NCBI GenBank assembly: GCA_025463515.1
Contig: JAODAQ010000053.1
Location: 1 to 62,734, forward strand
Length of the DNA stretch: 62,734 nt
Reading direction: 5' to 3'
Source of the DNA: Rhodoglobus sp.
GTDB lineage: Bacteria; Actinomycetota; Actinomycetes; Actinomycetales; Microbacteriaceae
Part shown: piece by piece, positions 50,622-59,247 of the stretch
How positions within the stretch are numbered: position 1 is the first letter of the stretch
Layout of the letters: each line of letters opens with the position of its first letter
Notes under the pieces: model-generated
Told to the model about the DNA's origin: nothing
The model's database searches: none
Seen by the model: only the letters and a program-made list of their open reading frames with translations
Program-made: the position numbers and the translations under genes

Positions 50622-51493
50622 TCGAGCTGCTCTCCTGCGACGAGCGCGCTGGTCGCCCGCCACGAGTCCGCGGCAGCCGCGTCAGCCGCGAGCACGCCGG
50701 CGAGCAGGGCGTCGACCACCGTCGTGATGGCCACATGCGCGGCCGACGCGGCCGACCGCCATCCGCCCTCCTGCGCGCTCACGGGCAGATGGATGTCGGC
50801 GAGCTCGCTGAGCGGGGATGCCCCCGCCCGGCACACACCGATAACCGTCGCCCCGGCCAGCCGGGCGATCTCCGCGTTGTAGGCCACCGGAGGGGACGAG
50901 CCCTCGTAGGCGATGCACAGGAGCACGTCCCGCTGGCCGAGCCCTCGGCTCAGGGCGAGCTGCTCGACGTAGTCGGCACTGCCGACCGCGTTCTTGCCCG
51001 CCATGGTCAACTTCCCCGCTGCGTCTTTCGCGAGGTAGCCCATCTGGCCGACGCCCATCACGAGGATCCGGTCGGCGGCGCCGATCTGGGAGACTGCCCT
51101 CGCGAACTGCTCGGCGGGCATGATCTCGAGGGTGTCGCGGATCGCCTGCCGGTTCTCGCGCGCAATGACGGCGAGCATGTGCTCGCCCGCCTCGCCCGCC
51201 TCGCCCGGCGCTCCCGGCTCCGCGGCGTCGACGGCTCCGCCCCCGGCGACGTCGAGGGCCAGCGCGATCTTGAAGTCGGACAGGCCGCGGTAGCCCATCT
51301 TCGCGGTGAACCGCGACACGGCCGCTGGGCTGGTTCCGGCACGTCGCGCGATGTCCGAGACGGGCAGCCGCAGCATCGTCTCCGGGTCCGCGAGCACGGT
51401 GGACGAGATCCTCTGCTCGGTGGGGGTCATCGCCGCATGCCGCGAGCGCAGGAGCGCGAGCGCGCTGCCCGCCTGGTTGGGCGCTGCGCTCAT
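50618..51493 (-). CDS. RpiR (MurR) family regulator
   Basis: 291 residues from ATG 51493, with GGGGAG touching the start; a TTG seven codons earlier is possible. N-terminal HTH_6 (ALLRSRHAAMTPTEQRISSTVLAD, then SPAAVSRFTAKMGYRGLSDFKI) and a C-terminal SIS domain (about 130-265; ADRILVMGVGQMGYLAKD, CIAYEGSSPPV). SIS domains bind phosphosugars, so it may sense a phosphorylated intermediate of the nearby kinase. First gene of a unit with TetR. Confidence 0.92.
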   Translation of the reverse strand: MSAAPNQAGSALALLRSRHAAMTPTEQRISSTVLADPETMLRLPVSDIARRAGTSPAAVSRFTAKMGYRGLSDFKIALALDVAGGGAVDAAEPGAPGEAGEAGEHMLAVIARENRQAIRDTLEIMPAEQFARAVSQIGAADRILVMGVGQMGYLAKDAAGKLTMAGKNAVGSADYVEQLALSRGLGQRDVLLCIAYEGSSPPVAYNAEIARLAGATVIGVCRAGASPLSELADIHLPVSAQEGGWRSAASAAHVAITTVVDALLAGVLAADAAAADSWRATSALVAGEQLE

Positions 51494-51525
51494 CTCCCCA
51501 TCCTGTGGATGCAATTGGGCTGTCC

Positions 51526-51554
51526 TTGACGTACTATTGGTCTAGTCCTCTAGA
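51526..51554 (+). promoter_or_regulatory. Promoter and operator B of the ABC importer
   Basis: TTGACG (51526-51531), 17 nt, TCTAGA (51549-51554) is a possible promoter for the importer. CTAGTCCTCTA (51542-51552) is the reverse of TAGA-N3-CTAG and overlaps the -10. It lies between the divergent RpiR and binding-protein genes. Confidence 0.5.
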
Positions 51555-51736
51555 TAAAAAGCCGTAGGCGGTTCTCGAATGGGAATCCCGCGAACTCCAG
51601 CATGGCATCTGAGGCACTGAAATAAAATATTGGTGACGTGGAATTGTGAATCACGCTTGACACAATCATGGTCGTCACCTAATTTCGAGTTACCGACGCC
51701 AGCCCCGGCAGCGTCCTCAGAGACGAGGAAGTACCC

Positions 51737-51871
51737 GTGTACCTGACACCGTCCTCGCTCCTGCCCCGTCACCGCACCAAGAGCAACAGCGGAGAGGAGG
51801 CATCCGGAGTTACCCCCGGTCGGACGTTCGCGTCCGACGCGACTCTTCCTGAATTCATTCCGACGCCGTGA
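51737..51871 (+). CDS. 44-codon upstream frame coupled to the binding-protein gene
   Basis: In the 425-nt gap before the binding-protein gene, GTG 51737 has GAGGAAG 6 nt upstream and opens 44 codons (MYLTPSSLLPRHRTKSNSG...) ending in TGA at 51869-51871. That stop overlaps a GTG at 51868 that is in frame with the binding protein. It contains the hairpin at 51819-51838. It may be a leader peptide. The rest of the gap (51555-51736) holds nothing I recognise. Confidence 0.35.
   Translation: MYLTPSSLLPRHRTKSNSGEEASGVTPGRTFASDATLPEFIPTP
51819..51838 (+). promoter_or_regulatory. UUCG-capped RNA hairpin in the importer leader
   Basis: GTCGGACG-TTCG-CGTCCGAC is a perfect 8-bp stem with the extra-stable UUCG tetraloop, about 100 nt after the putative promoter's downstream region and 80 nt before the TTG start. 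It may stabilise the mRNA or control translation; no U-tract follows, so it is probably not a terminator. Confidence 0.5.
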
Positions 51872-51918
51872 CGATTCACGTCGCTCTTAAGGCAACGGCG
51901 CCTAAGAAAGGTGAAGCA

Positions 51919-53289
51919 TTGAAAAACCGCATCAAGCGCGGATTGCTCCTCGCAATCGCCACAACCGGAGTGTTCGCGGTCACCGCGTGCTCCGCAACAA
52001 CTCCCACCCCGGAGGCCACGAACGCTGAAGATCTCCGCGGCCAGACGATCAAGGTGCTGGTGAGCTCCGGCCACCAGCAGTTCAACGACGTGTGGCTCAC
52101 CGAGCTCCCGAAGTTCGAGGCCGAGACGGGCATCAAGGTCGAGCTCGACAAGGTGAACACGACCGACATCTCGAGCACCTTCCTCCGCGACGTCACCGTC
52201 GGCGGCTGCACGATCGACAATGTCGAGATGCTCGACGGTGGAACCGCCGCCGCCTCATCTCGCATGGCGGATCTCGGCACCTTCCTCGAAGCCGACGGCT
52301 CCAGCGCCGATGAGCTGCTCAAGGGCCAGGTCAAGTTCGCGCAGACCGCGTACACCTTCGACGACAAGCTCGCCTTCTACCCGTTCTACTCCGGGGCGAA
52401 GGGCGTCGCCTACCGCCAGTCGTGGTTCGAGGACCCGGCAAACCAGGCTGCCTTCAAGGCCGCCTACGGCTACGACCTGCCGAACCCGCCGACCACGCAG
52501 GACCAGATCGTGGACCTCGCCGAGTTCTTCACCACACCGACCACCTCGGGAATCGTGTTCTCAGGAGCCGGCGACCCCGGTGAGAGCACCATCGACGACC
52601 TGATCTTCCGCCAGGGCGTCGACGGGTTCCAGGACAAGGACAACAACGCCCAGTGGGGCCCGGCGCACCCGGACAACGTCAAGAAGGTCACGGAGGCGGC
52701 CACCTACCTGACCGACTTCATCTCCAACGGGTACACGCCCGCGTCGATCGGGGCCATGCAGACCGCGGACACCACCGCGAACTTCCTGGCAGGCAACACC
52801 GCGATGGACTACGACCACGTGTACCTCGCGTGGAACCAGATGGTCGCCGCGCAGGACTCCCTGGGCACGATCGGATCGTTCGAGTTCCCCAGCGCTGAGA
52901 AGGGCAACGGCGGCATCTCGTTCTACTGGGGCCGTGGCATCCCGGAGTGCAGCCAGCACAAGGCAGCCTCGTGGGAGTTCATGAAGTGGGTGATGTCCGA
53001 CGACATCCAGAAGAACGCCCTCACCAAGGGTGTCGGCGTCTACGTGCCGACCAGCGTCGAGCTGCTCGACTGGGCCGTCGAGCAGGGCATCGTGCCCCAG
53101 GGTGTGGCTGACTCCGTCGCCCACGCCAAGGCGTACAAGGTGACCCCGGTCACCGCGCAGCTGCGCCAGTCGATCGGCATCCCCGCGTACGAGAAGCTGA
53201 TCGGCAACCAGTTGACTCCGGGAGACTACGCGGAGACGCTGGGCAATCAGATGCAGGATGCGGCGAACGCCGCAGGCATCACGAACTAA
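51919..53289 (+). CDS. ABC transporter substrate-binding lipoprotein (CUT1 type)
   Basis: 456 residues from TTG 51919, which has AAAGGTGA 4 nt upstream and gives a normal lipoprotein signal (lipobox VTAC, Cys24). A GTG at 51868 adds 17 residues and overlaps the stop of an upstream frame; it is the alternative start. The SBP_bac_1 fold is seen in KVLVSSGHQQFNDVWLTELPKFEAETGIKVE and YPFYSGAKGVAYRQSWF. It binds a carbohydrate-like or polyol-like ligand for the two permeases downstream. Confidence 0.88.
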   Translation: MKNRIKRGLLLAIATTGVFAVTACSATTPTPEATNAEDLRGQTIKVLVSSGHQQFNDVWLTELPKFEAETGIKVELDKVNTTDISSTFLRDVTVGGCTIDNVEMLDGGTAAASSRMADLGTFLEADGSSADELLKGQVKFAQTAYTFDDKLAFYPFYSGAKGVAYRQSWFEDPANQAAFKAAYGYDLPNPPTTQDQIVDLAEFFTTPTTSGIVFSGAGDPGESTIDDLIFRQGVDGFQDKDNNAQWGPAHPDNVKKVTEAATYLTDFISNGYTPASIGAMQTADTTANFLAGNTAMDYDHVYLAWNQMVAAQDSLGTIGSFEFPSAEKGNGGISFYWGRGIPECSQHKAASWEFMKWVMSDDIQKNALTKGVGVYVPTSVELLDWAVEQGIVPQGVADSVAHAKAYKVTPVTAQLRQSIGIPAYEKLIGNQLTPGDYAETLGNQMQDAANAAGITN

Positions 53290-53331
53290 GCCCGTCCACC
53301 GGCCGGAACTCCGGTCGATGAGTCAGGCACG

Positions 53332-53363
53332 GCGGTGCCGCCCGGATCACCGGGCGGCACCGC
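53332..53363 (+). terminator. Strong hairpin between binding-protein and permease genes
   Basis: GCGGTGCCGCCCGG (53332-53345) pairs perfectly with CCGGGCGGCACCGC (53350-53363) around ATCA, a 14-bp stem. Placed 42 nt after the binding-protein stop and 25 nt before the permease start, it probably protects the binding-protein mRNA or partly stops transcription, so that binding protein exceeds permease. Confidence 0.7.
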
Positions 53364-53388
53364 TCATCCCAACGAAAGGTCTCACACC

Positions 53389-54339
53389 ATGACTGAAGCG
53401 ACAGCGCAGATCCCGCCTGGCGCCGTGAAGTCCCTCGGCAAGCCCGCCCCGCGGCGCCGCGGTATCGCCAGTGTCAACTACTGGTGGTTCCTGATCCCCG
53501 CGATGATCGGGGTGTTCGCCCTCATCGCGGTGCCGATCGGGTTCTCGGTCTACTTCAGCCTGCGGAACTACAACCTGCAGCTCGGCTCGGACAGCTTCGC
53601 CGGCATCGACAACTACGTGCGGCTCCTGACCGGTCGCAACGCGGACTTCATCGCGGCACTCGGGCGCACCCTCCTCTACGTCGTCGTCGTCATCGCCCTC
53701 GACTTCGTCCTGGCCATGTCTCAGGCCCTCCTGCTGTTCAGCATGCGTGCGGGCTGGGCGAAGTTCTGGCGGGCGATCTTCATCCTGCCGATCCTCATCA
53801 TCCCCACGGCGAGTGCCGTCTTCTGGCGCAACGTGATGTACGCGCCGCACAACGGCGAGTTCCTCAAGGTCCTGGGCCTGTCCGACGTCGTCTCGCCTCC
53901 GCTCGGCGATCCCCAACTGGCGTTCTGGGCCATCATCGTTACCGTGGTGTGGGCCTGGTCGCCGTGGGTCTTCATCCTGCTTTCGGCCGGCCTCGACCAG
54001 ATCGACAAGTCGATCCTCGAGGCGTCCATGGTCGACGGCGCCACATACTTCCAGCGGCTGCGCACGATCATCCTGCCCCTCATGAAGCCCGTGATCTTCG
54101 TCACTCTGAGCTTCAAGGCGCTTGACTCGTTCCTCGCCTTCCCCTTCGTCTGGATCATGACGATGGGCGGCCCGGGCAACTCGACCCACGTGCTCAGCAC
54201 GTACATCTACCAGCAGGCATTCACCCTGCTCGACTACGGCAACGGATCGGCGATGGCCATCGTCATGCTGGTCATCAGCGGCGGCCTCTCGATCGCCGCG
54301 ATCTTCATCTGGCAGCGATTCTACGGAAAGGAAGCCTGA
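53389..54339 (+). CDS. ABC transporter permease (MalF type)
   Basis: 316 residues from ATG 53389 with GAAAGG upstream. Six hydrophobic helices. The EAA motif EASMVDGATYFQRLRTIILPLMKP is intact and would contact an ATPase. The N-terminal 45 residues are polar. It pairs with the next gene, which starts one base before its end. Confidence 0.93.
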   Translation: MTEATAQIPPGAVKSLGKPAPRRRGIASVNYWWFLIPAMIGVFALIAVPIGFSVYFSLRNYNLQLGSDSFAGIDNYVRLLTGRNADFIAALGRTLLYVVVVIALDFVLAMSQALLLFSMRAGWAKFWRAIFILPILIIPTASAVFWRNVMYAPHNGEFLKVLGLSDVVSPPLGDPQLAFWAIIVTVVWAWSPWVFILLSAGLDQIDKSILEASMVDGATYFQRLRTIILPLMKPVIFVTLSFKALDSFLAFPFVWIMTMGGPGNSTHVLSTYIYQQAFTLLDYGNGSAMAIVMLVISGGLSIAAIFIWQRFYGKEA

Positions 54340-55166
54340 TGCGACTCGTGCGCCGCGGTCTCCGCAACATCCCCCGCGCGGTCCTCCTGATCGTGATCCT
54401 CCTCTGGGTGCTCGTGCCCATGTACTTCCTGGTCGTCACGTCCTTCAGCGCCGAGGGCGACCTGCTGCCGGGCCTTGTGCTGCCGACGGCGGTCACGCTC
54501 GAGAACTACATCGGCGTGTTCACGGGCGCCAACGCGATCTGGCCCGCGCTCATCAACAGCACGGTCGTCACGCTGGCCTCGACGGGCCTGGCGCTGCTGA
54601 TCGCGACGCCGGCCGCGTACGCGCTGTCCCACATGCGCCACAAGAAGCTCGGCCGGGGCCTCTACCTCTCGTTCTTCGTGCTGCGCGGGATCCCGCCGAT
54701 CGCCCTCGTGATGCCGTTCTTCCTGATCTTCTCCAGGTCGAGCATGCTCAACACCCTGCCGGGCCTGATCATCGCACTCACGCCGCTGGCTCTGCCGTAC
54801 TGCGTCTGGACCCTGCGTGTGACCTTCGACCAGATCCCGAAGGAGGTGGAGGAGGCGGGCGCCGTCGACGGCGCGGGCAAGTGGCGGATGTTCACCTCGG
54901 TCGTGCTTCCCATCGCGGCGCCCGGGATCGCGGCCACGGGCATCCTCACCGCCCTGTTCATCTACGTGGACTACATCATCGTCTCGCCGCTGGCCGGACC
55001 CAGCACCTACACCTTCCCGATCTACGTGACGTCGTTCTCGCAGGACTTCGTGCAGCTCGTCGGCCCGCTGTCTGCAGCATCGATCGTCGGGGCGATCCCC
55101 ATGGCGATCATGTTCATCGTGTCGCAGAGGTTCAGCCGGAGGCTCGCGAGCGCCGGCATCCACTGA
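54339..55166 (+). CDS. ABC transporter permease (MalG type)
   Basis: 275 residues from ATG 54339, sharing one base with the previous stop. Six helices and the EAA motif EEAGAVDGAGKWRMFTSVVLP. No ATP-binding gene follows; the next gene is under its own operator. The importer must borrow an ATPase, as many actinobacterial sugar importers do with MsiK. Confidence 0.93.
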   Translation: MRLVRRGLRNIPRAVLLIVILLWVLVPMYFLVVTSFSAEGDLLPGLVLPTAVTLENYIGVFTGANAIWPALINSTVVTLASTGLALLIATPAAYALSHMRHKKLGRGLYLSFFVLRGIPPIALVMPFFLIFSRSSMLNTLPGLIIALTPLALPYCVWTLRVTFDQIPKEVEEAGAVDGAGKWRMFTSVVLPIAAPGIAATGILTALFIYVDYIIVSPLAGPSTYTFPIYVTSFSQDFVQLVGPLSAASIVGAIPMAIMFIVSQRFSRRLASAGIH

Positions 55167-55197
55167 CGCCGGTCGCCCCATTCCTCGGGCTTGGTTT

Positions 55198-55235
55198 TGC
55201 CAATAAAAGGTATAGACCACTAGTCTTATTCTGAA
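55198..55235 (+). promoter_or_regulatory. Promoter and operator C of the catabolic operon
   Basis: TTGCCA (55198-55203), 17 nt, TAGTCT (55221-55226) is a possible promoter. TAGACCACTAG (55213-55223) is an exact TAGA-N3-CTAG and forms AGAC-N5-GTCT across the -10. It is followed by TATTCTGAA, which matches GATTCTGCA at site A. It precedes the hotdog-ThDP-CoA transferase-kinase genes. Confidence 0.65.
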
Positions 55236-55279
55236 AGCACTGATCATCGAAATCCGCTCCTCGAAACGAAAGACACACC

Positions 55280-56293
55280 ATGACTGACGACACCGCGGCG
55301 ACGACGCCCTGGCGTGATCTCACCGACCCGCGCCTGGCGATCGACATGGTCGACCGCGAGGCCGGCCTCAAGGAGCCGGAGTTCGAGAACCTCGAGATCC
55401 CCGAGAAGCTCGGCACCGTGCGCGTGCTCATCGACGACCACAAGGTCAAGCGCTTCGCCTTCACGCAGGACGAGTACGGGCCCTGGTACTTCGACGACAG
55501 CCCCTTCGGCGGACGGATCGGGCAGGCGACCCTTCTCGGCAACGACCTCGTCCAGCTCTTCACGACGGTCTACGCCGCGAGCAAGGTCGTCGGCTTCCAC
55601 ACCGAGGAGCAGATGTGGTTCGACAGCCCCGCGAAGGTGGGAGAGGTCGTCACCCTCTCCGGCGCGTACGTCGAGTCCTATGTCAGGCGCGGCGAGGGCT
55701 ACGTGGTGATGGAGGCCCAGGCCGTCGGCGAGGACGGCCGCAGCATCATCCGCCACCGCGGCGTCGAGATCCTCAAGACCGTGCCCGGCGCGATCGGCGG
55801 TCGCGGCAGCGGCGTGCCCGAGAAGCGGGTCACGGGCGAGGTGCCCGAGGGTGCGCGCTCGATCGAGACGATCAGCACGGGCAGCCGGGTCGGCGACGTC
55901 ATCGCGCCTCTCGTGACGTCCATAACCTTCGAGCAGGCCGCCGTGTTCTCCCGCCTCGGCGAGTACGTGACCAACACCCACAACAGTCTGGCCGCGGCCC
56001 GCGAGGGCAAGCTCGCCGTGCCGATCGTGCAGGGCCAGCAGCAGTTCGGACTCATCGCCCAGCTGCTCGTGCGCAGCTTCGGCGCCGGGTTCCTGACGTC
56101 GGGCTGGATGCAGATCAAGTTCCTCGTTCCCGTCGACGTCTTCGAGCCCCTGACCATCACCGGCGTGATCACCGAGATCGCTCCGGATGCCACGGGCGTG
56201 ACCCGCGCTCACCTCGAGGTCTGGGTCCGCCGCGCCGACGGCCGCCTCGTCACGGTCGGCTGGGCATCGGCCGCCGTCCCCGCCGACTCCTGA
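55280..56293 (+). CDS. Double-hotdog MaoC-like protein, paralogue 2
   Basis: 337 residues. It aligns along its length with the protein at 48980: YGPWYFDDSPFGGRIGQATLLGNDL in the N-half, SGAYVESYVRRGEGYVVMEAQAVGEDGR, and a C-half with NTHNSLAAAREGKLAVPIVQGQQ (His about 233). The N-half again lacks the MaoC His, while the C-half keeps N-x-H. The two copies may form a hetero-oligomer or act on different acyl-CoAs. First gene of the operon that includes the ThDP enzyme. Confidence 0.82.
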   Translation: MTDDTAATTPWRDLTDPRLAIDMVDREAGLKEPEFENLEIPEKLGTVRVLIDDHKVKRFAFTQDEYGPWYFDDSPFGGRIGQATLLGNDLVQLFTTVYAASKVVGFHTEEQMWFDSPAKVGEVVTLSGAYVESYVRRGEGYVVMEAQAVGEDGRSIIRHRGVEILKTVPGAIGGRGSGVPEKRVTGEVPEGARSIETISTGSRVGDVIAPLVTSITFEQAAVFSRLGEYVTNTHNSLAAAREGKLAVPIVQGQQQFGLIAQLLVRSFGAGFLTSGWMQIKFLVPVDVFEPLTITGVITEIAPDATGVTRAHLEVWVRRADGRLVTVGWASAAVPADS

Positions 56294-56334
56294 ACACTCC
56301 AACTCCAGGCACTGCCACACAGAAAAAAGAGACC

Positions 56335-58035
56335 ATGACCAAATCAATCACCGGCGGCCAGCTCGTCGTAGACCTGCTCAAGTCGTTCGGCGTCAAGTAC
56401 GTCTTCGGAGTGGTCGGCGGGCAGACGCTCGCCATCACCGATGCGATCATCGACACCCCCGGCATCGAGATGATCCACACCCGCCACGAGAACGCCGCCG
56501 CCGTCATGGCGGACGCGTATGGCCGCCTCACGGGGACGCCCGCCGCGTGCATCTCCACGACCGGCCCCGGTGCGACGAACCTGATCACCGGAGTCGGCGG
56601 TGCGTTCCGTGACTCGAGCCCCGCGTTCATCCTCACCTGCAACAACAACGGTGAGAACATCCACAAGGACGACGCGCAGAACGCCGACCACGTCGAGCTC
56701 TTCAAGCCCCTCACGAAGTACAGCCGCCTCGTGGCCCACGCGTCGTCCCTGAAGCAGGCCATGGAGGAGGCGTACATCAACGCCATGACGGGAAACCCCG
56801 GGCCGGTGCACCTCGACTTCGCCCGCGACACCATCGAGAACATCGTGGCGAACCCGCCCGTCGTGCCCGCCGTCCACCCGGCGCGCAAGTGGGTCGTCGA
56901 GCGGTCGGCACCGAACGCGGTGGCTCTCGCTGAGGCGGTCGAGCGCATTCTCGCCGCGAAGCGCCCGGTCATCTGGCTGGGCAACGGCGGCAACCGCGGG
57001 AACGCCAGCGCGAGTGTGCTCGCCCTCGCCGAGGCGCTGAACATCCCGGTCGTGACCACGTTCAACGGGATCGGCTCCGTGCCCACCACGCACCCTCTGG
57101 TCTTCGGAGCGGTCAGCCGCATGGGCACGACGATCTCCACCCGCGTGCTGGGCGACGCCGACCTCGTGCTGGCGCTCGGCAACAGCCTCAACGCGGTGTC
57201 GACCACGCGCTGGAAGCGCCAGCTGCCCGCAGTGATCCAGGTGGACGTCGATCCGACGATGATCGGGCGCTACTACGCGGACGTCACCACCGGCATCGTG
57301 TCTGACGTCGTGGCATTCGCCGACGGCGTCGTCGCCGGGGTCGGCAACCAGGCGCCGGCGGCGAAGGAGAGCCGGGCATCGTGGGTCTCCGAGCTGCAGG
57401 CAGCGGAGTCCGAGTGGTGGGCGAGCACGGATGTCACGGACGCGTCGCCCGAGGGCGTGCTCTCGCCCGCAGACGTGGTCCGTGCCCTCCGCGAGGTCTC
57501 GCCGGACGACACCCTGCTCATCCCGGATGCCGGCAACCCCGGAGTCTGGTCGTTCCTGTGGCAGATCACGCAGCCCAACACGTACATCAAGCCCGTTGGC
57601 TTCGGCAACATGGGCTTCGCGCTGCCGTCGGCGATCGCCGCATCCGCTATCGACCCCGACCGCCCGGTTCTCGCCCTGATCGGCGACGGATCGCTCGGCA
57701 TGAGCCTCGGCGAGATCGAGACCCTCGCGCGGGTCGGCGGCAAGGTCTGCATCGTCGTGCTCAACGACTCCAGCTACGGCAACATCCGGCAGGAGCAGGT
57801 GCTGCACTTCAACGGCCGGACCATCGGCGTCGACTTCGGTAATGTCGACTTCGGCATGGTCGCCCGCGGCATGGGCGTCGACGGCGAAGTGGTCACCTCC
57901 CTCGAGGTGCTCAAGCGCCGGGTTGCAGAGGTATTCGCCGGGAACACGCCTGCCGTGCTCGACGTGCCGATCGACCGCGACGTGAACGCCTGGACCTTCA
58001 GCGGCTTCCTGCCGTACGAGCCCAGCGAGGAGTAG
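56335..58035 (+). CDS. Thiamine-diphosphate-dependent enzyme (acetolactate synthase-like)
   Basis: 566 residues from ATG 56335 with AAAAAAGAGA upstream. Three-domain ThDP fold: the PYR domain has the catalytic Glu in RHENAAAVMADAYGRLTG (Glu52), the central domain RPVIWLGNGGNRGNAS, and the PP domain the ThDP/Mg motif GDGSLGMSLGEIE (450-) to LNDSSYGN (about 477). No regulatory subunit is nearby, so a catabolic role is more likely than branched-chain synthesis. Beside a CoA-transferase, a 2-hydroxyacyl-CoA lyase or decarboxylase is possible. Exact reaction unknown. Confidence 0.88.
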   Translation: MTKSITGGQLVVDLLKSFGVKYVFGVVGGQTLAITDAIIDTPGIEMIHTRHENAAAVMADAYGRLTGTPAACISTTGPGATNLITGVGGAFRDSSPAFILTCNNNGENIHKDDAQNADHVELFKPLTKYSRLVAHASSLKQAMEEAYINAMTGNPGPVHLDFARDTIENIVANPPVVPAVHPARKWVVERSAPNAVALAEAVERILAAKRPVIWLGNGGNRGNASASVLALAEALNIPVVTTFNGIGSVPTTHPLVFGAVSRMGTTISTRVLGDADLVLALGNSLNAVSTTRWKRQLPAVIQVDVDPTMIGRYYADVTTGIVSDVVAFADGVVAGVGNQAPAAKESRASWVSELQAAESEWWASTDVTDASPEGVLSPADVVRALREVSPDDTLLIPDAGNPGVWSFLWQITQPNTYIKPVGFGNMGFALPSAIAASAIDPDRPVLALIGDGSLGMSLGEIETLARVGGKVCIVVLNDSSYGNIRQEQVLHFNGRTIGVDFGNVDFGMVARGMGVDGEVVTSLEVLKRRVAEVFAGNTPAVLDVPIDRDVNAWTFSGFLPYEPSEE

Positions 58036-58040
58036 CACAG

Positions 58041-59246
58041 ATGGCTGCAGGAGAGAACGAGCCGGTCGGACCCCTCGACGGGGTCAAGGTGCTCGACCTC
58101 TCCCGCTTCATCGCCGGGCCGCTGTGCGCGCAGATCCTCGGTGACTTCGGTGCCGAGGTCGTCAAGATCGAGCGGCCCGGCGGTGAGGACTCCCGCAAGC
58201 ACGGCCCGTACTTCGAGGGCGAGAGCATCTACATGATGCTGTACCACCGCAACAAGTACAACGCGACCCTGGACACCCGCCATGCGAGGGCTCTCGAGGT
58301 GCTCGAGGGGCTCGTGCGCTGGGCGGATGTCGTAGTGGAGAACTTCAGGCCCGGAACGATGGACAAGATGGGGCTGGGCTGGTCGCGCCTGACCGAGCTC
58401 AATCCCAGTGTCATCCTCGTCTCCATCTCGGGCTTCGGGCAGACCGGCCCGGACTCGGAGCGCACGCTCTTCGACGCGATCTCGCAGGCGTCGTCAGGGC
58501 TGATGGCCGCGACCGGCGACCCGGACGGCAAGCCGATCCTCACCGGCACCTACATCGCCGACTACACGACCGGCTATATCGCCGCGATCGGCGCACTCGG
58601 CGCCATCCTGCACCGCAACCGCACGGGGGAGGGCCAGCACGTGGACATCGCGTCGTTGGACTCGATGTTCGCGACCATGGGCATCCGGCTCATCTCGCAC
58701 CTGATGCTCGGGCAGGAGATCCCCCGCAGCGGTTCCCGAGACGCCCTCACCGCCCCCGTCAGCCTGTACGAGGCGGCCGACGGGCCGGTGTACATCCAGG
58801 GCGGCACGCCCTCGTTGTTCCCGAAGCTGTGCGCGGTCATCGGGTATCCGGAGCTCGCGAACGACCCGCGCTTCCAGAATGCCGAGGGGCGCATCGCGCA
58901 CCGCGACTACCTCGAGGGCCTCGTCGGCGTCTGGGCATCCGGGCTCCCGATCGCGGACATCGCGCGCATCCTCGAGGCCGAGGGCATCCCGTACGCCAAG
59001 GTCGCGTCGATCGCCGAGGTCGCCGAGTCTCCGCAGATCGCCGCGCGCGAGATGGTGACCGAGGTCGACCACCCCACGCTCGGCCGGCTGCGCATCCCCA
59101 GCTCGCCGATCAAGATGGGCCTCACGCCGCCGACGGTGCGCAAGGCTCCCTCGCTCGCCGGCGAGGACAGCGACGAGGTGTACACGCGCATTCTCGGCAT
59201 GTCTGCGGAGCAGATCGCGCAGTTGCGCGCCGAGGGGGCGATCTGA
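58041..59246 (+). CDS. Family III CoA-transferase (CaiB/BaiF)
   Basis: 401 residues, 5 nt after the ThDP gene. N-terminal GVKVLDLSRFIAGPLCAQILGDFGAEVVKIE and VVENFRPGTMDKMGLGW are diagnostic; the catalytic Asp is in GTYIADYTTGY (about Asp174). It moves CoA between carboxylic acids, here probably activating the substrate acid for the hotdog and ThDP enzymes. Its acceptor and donor are unknown. Confidence 0.93.
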   Translation: MAAGENEPVGPLDGVKVLDLSRFIAGPLCAQILGDFGAEVVKIERPGGEDSRKHGPYFEGESIYMMLYHRNKYNATLDTRHARALEVLEGLVRWADVVVENFRPGTMDKMGLGWSRLTELNPSVILVSISGFGQTGPDSERTLFDAISQASSGLMAATGDPDGKPILTGTYIADYTTGYIAAIGALGAILHRNRTGEGQHVDIASLDSMFATMGIRLISHLMLGQEIPRSGSRDALTAPVSLYEAADGPVYIQGGTPSLFPKLCAVIGYPELANDPRFQNAEGRIAHRDYLEGLVGVWASGLPIADIARILEAEGIPYAKVASIAEVAESPQIAAREMVTEVDHPTLGRLRIPSSPIKMGLTPPTVRKAPSLAGEDSDEVYTRILGMSAEQIAQLRAEGAI

Positions 59247-59247
59247 C

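Noticed and set aside
53389-55166. ATPase gene hidden near the importer
   Set aside because: No Walker A or signature motif is found in any frame between 51.5 and 56.3 kb.
56335-58035. Branched-chain amino acid biosynthetic acetolactate synthase
   Set aside because: No small regulatory subunit or ilvC lies nearby, and the operon context is catabolic with CoA chemistry.
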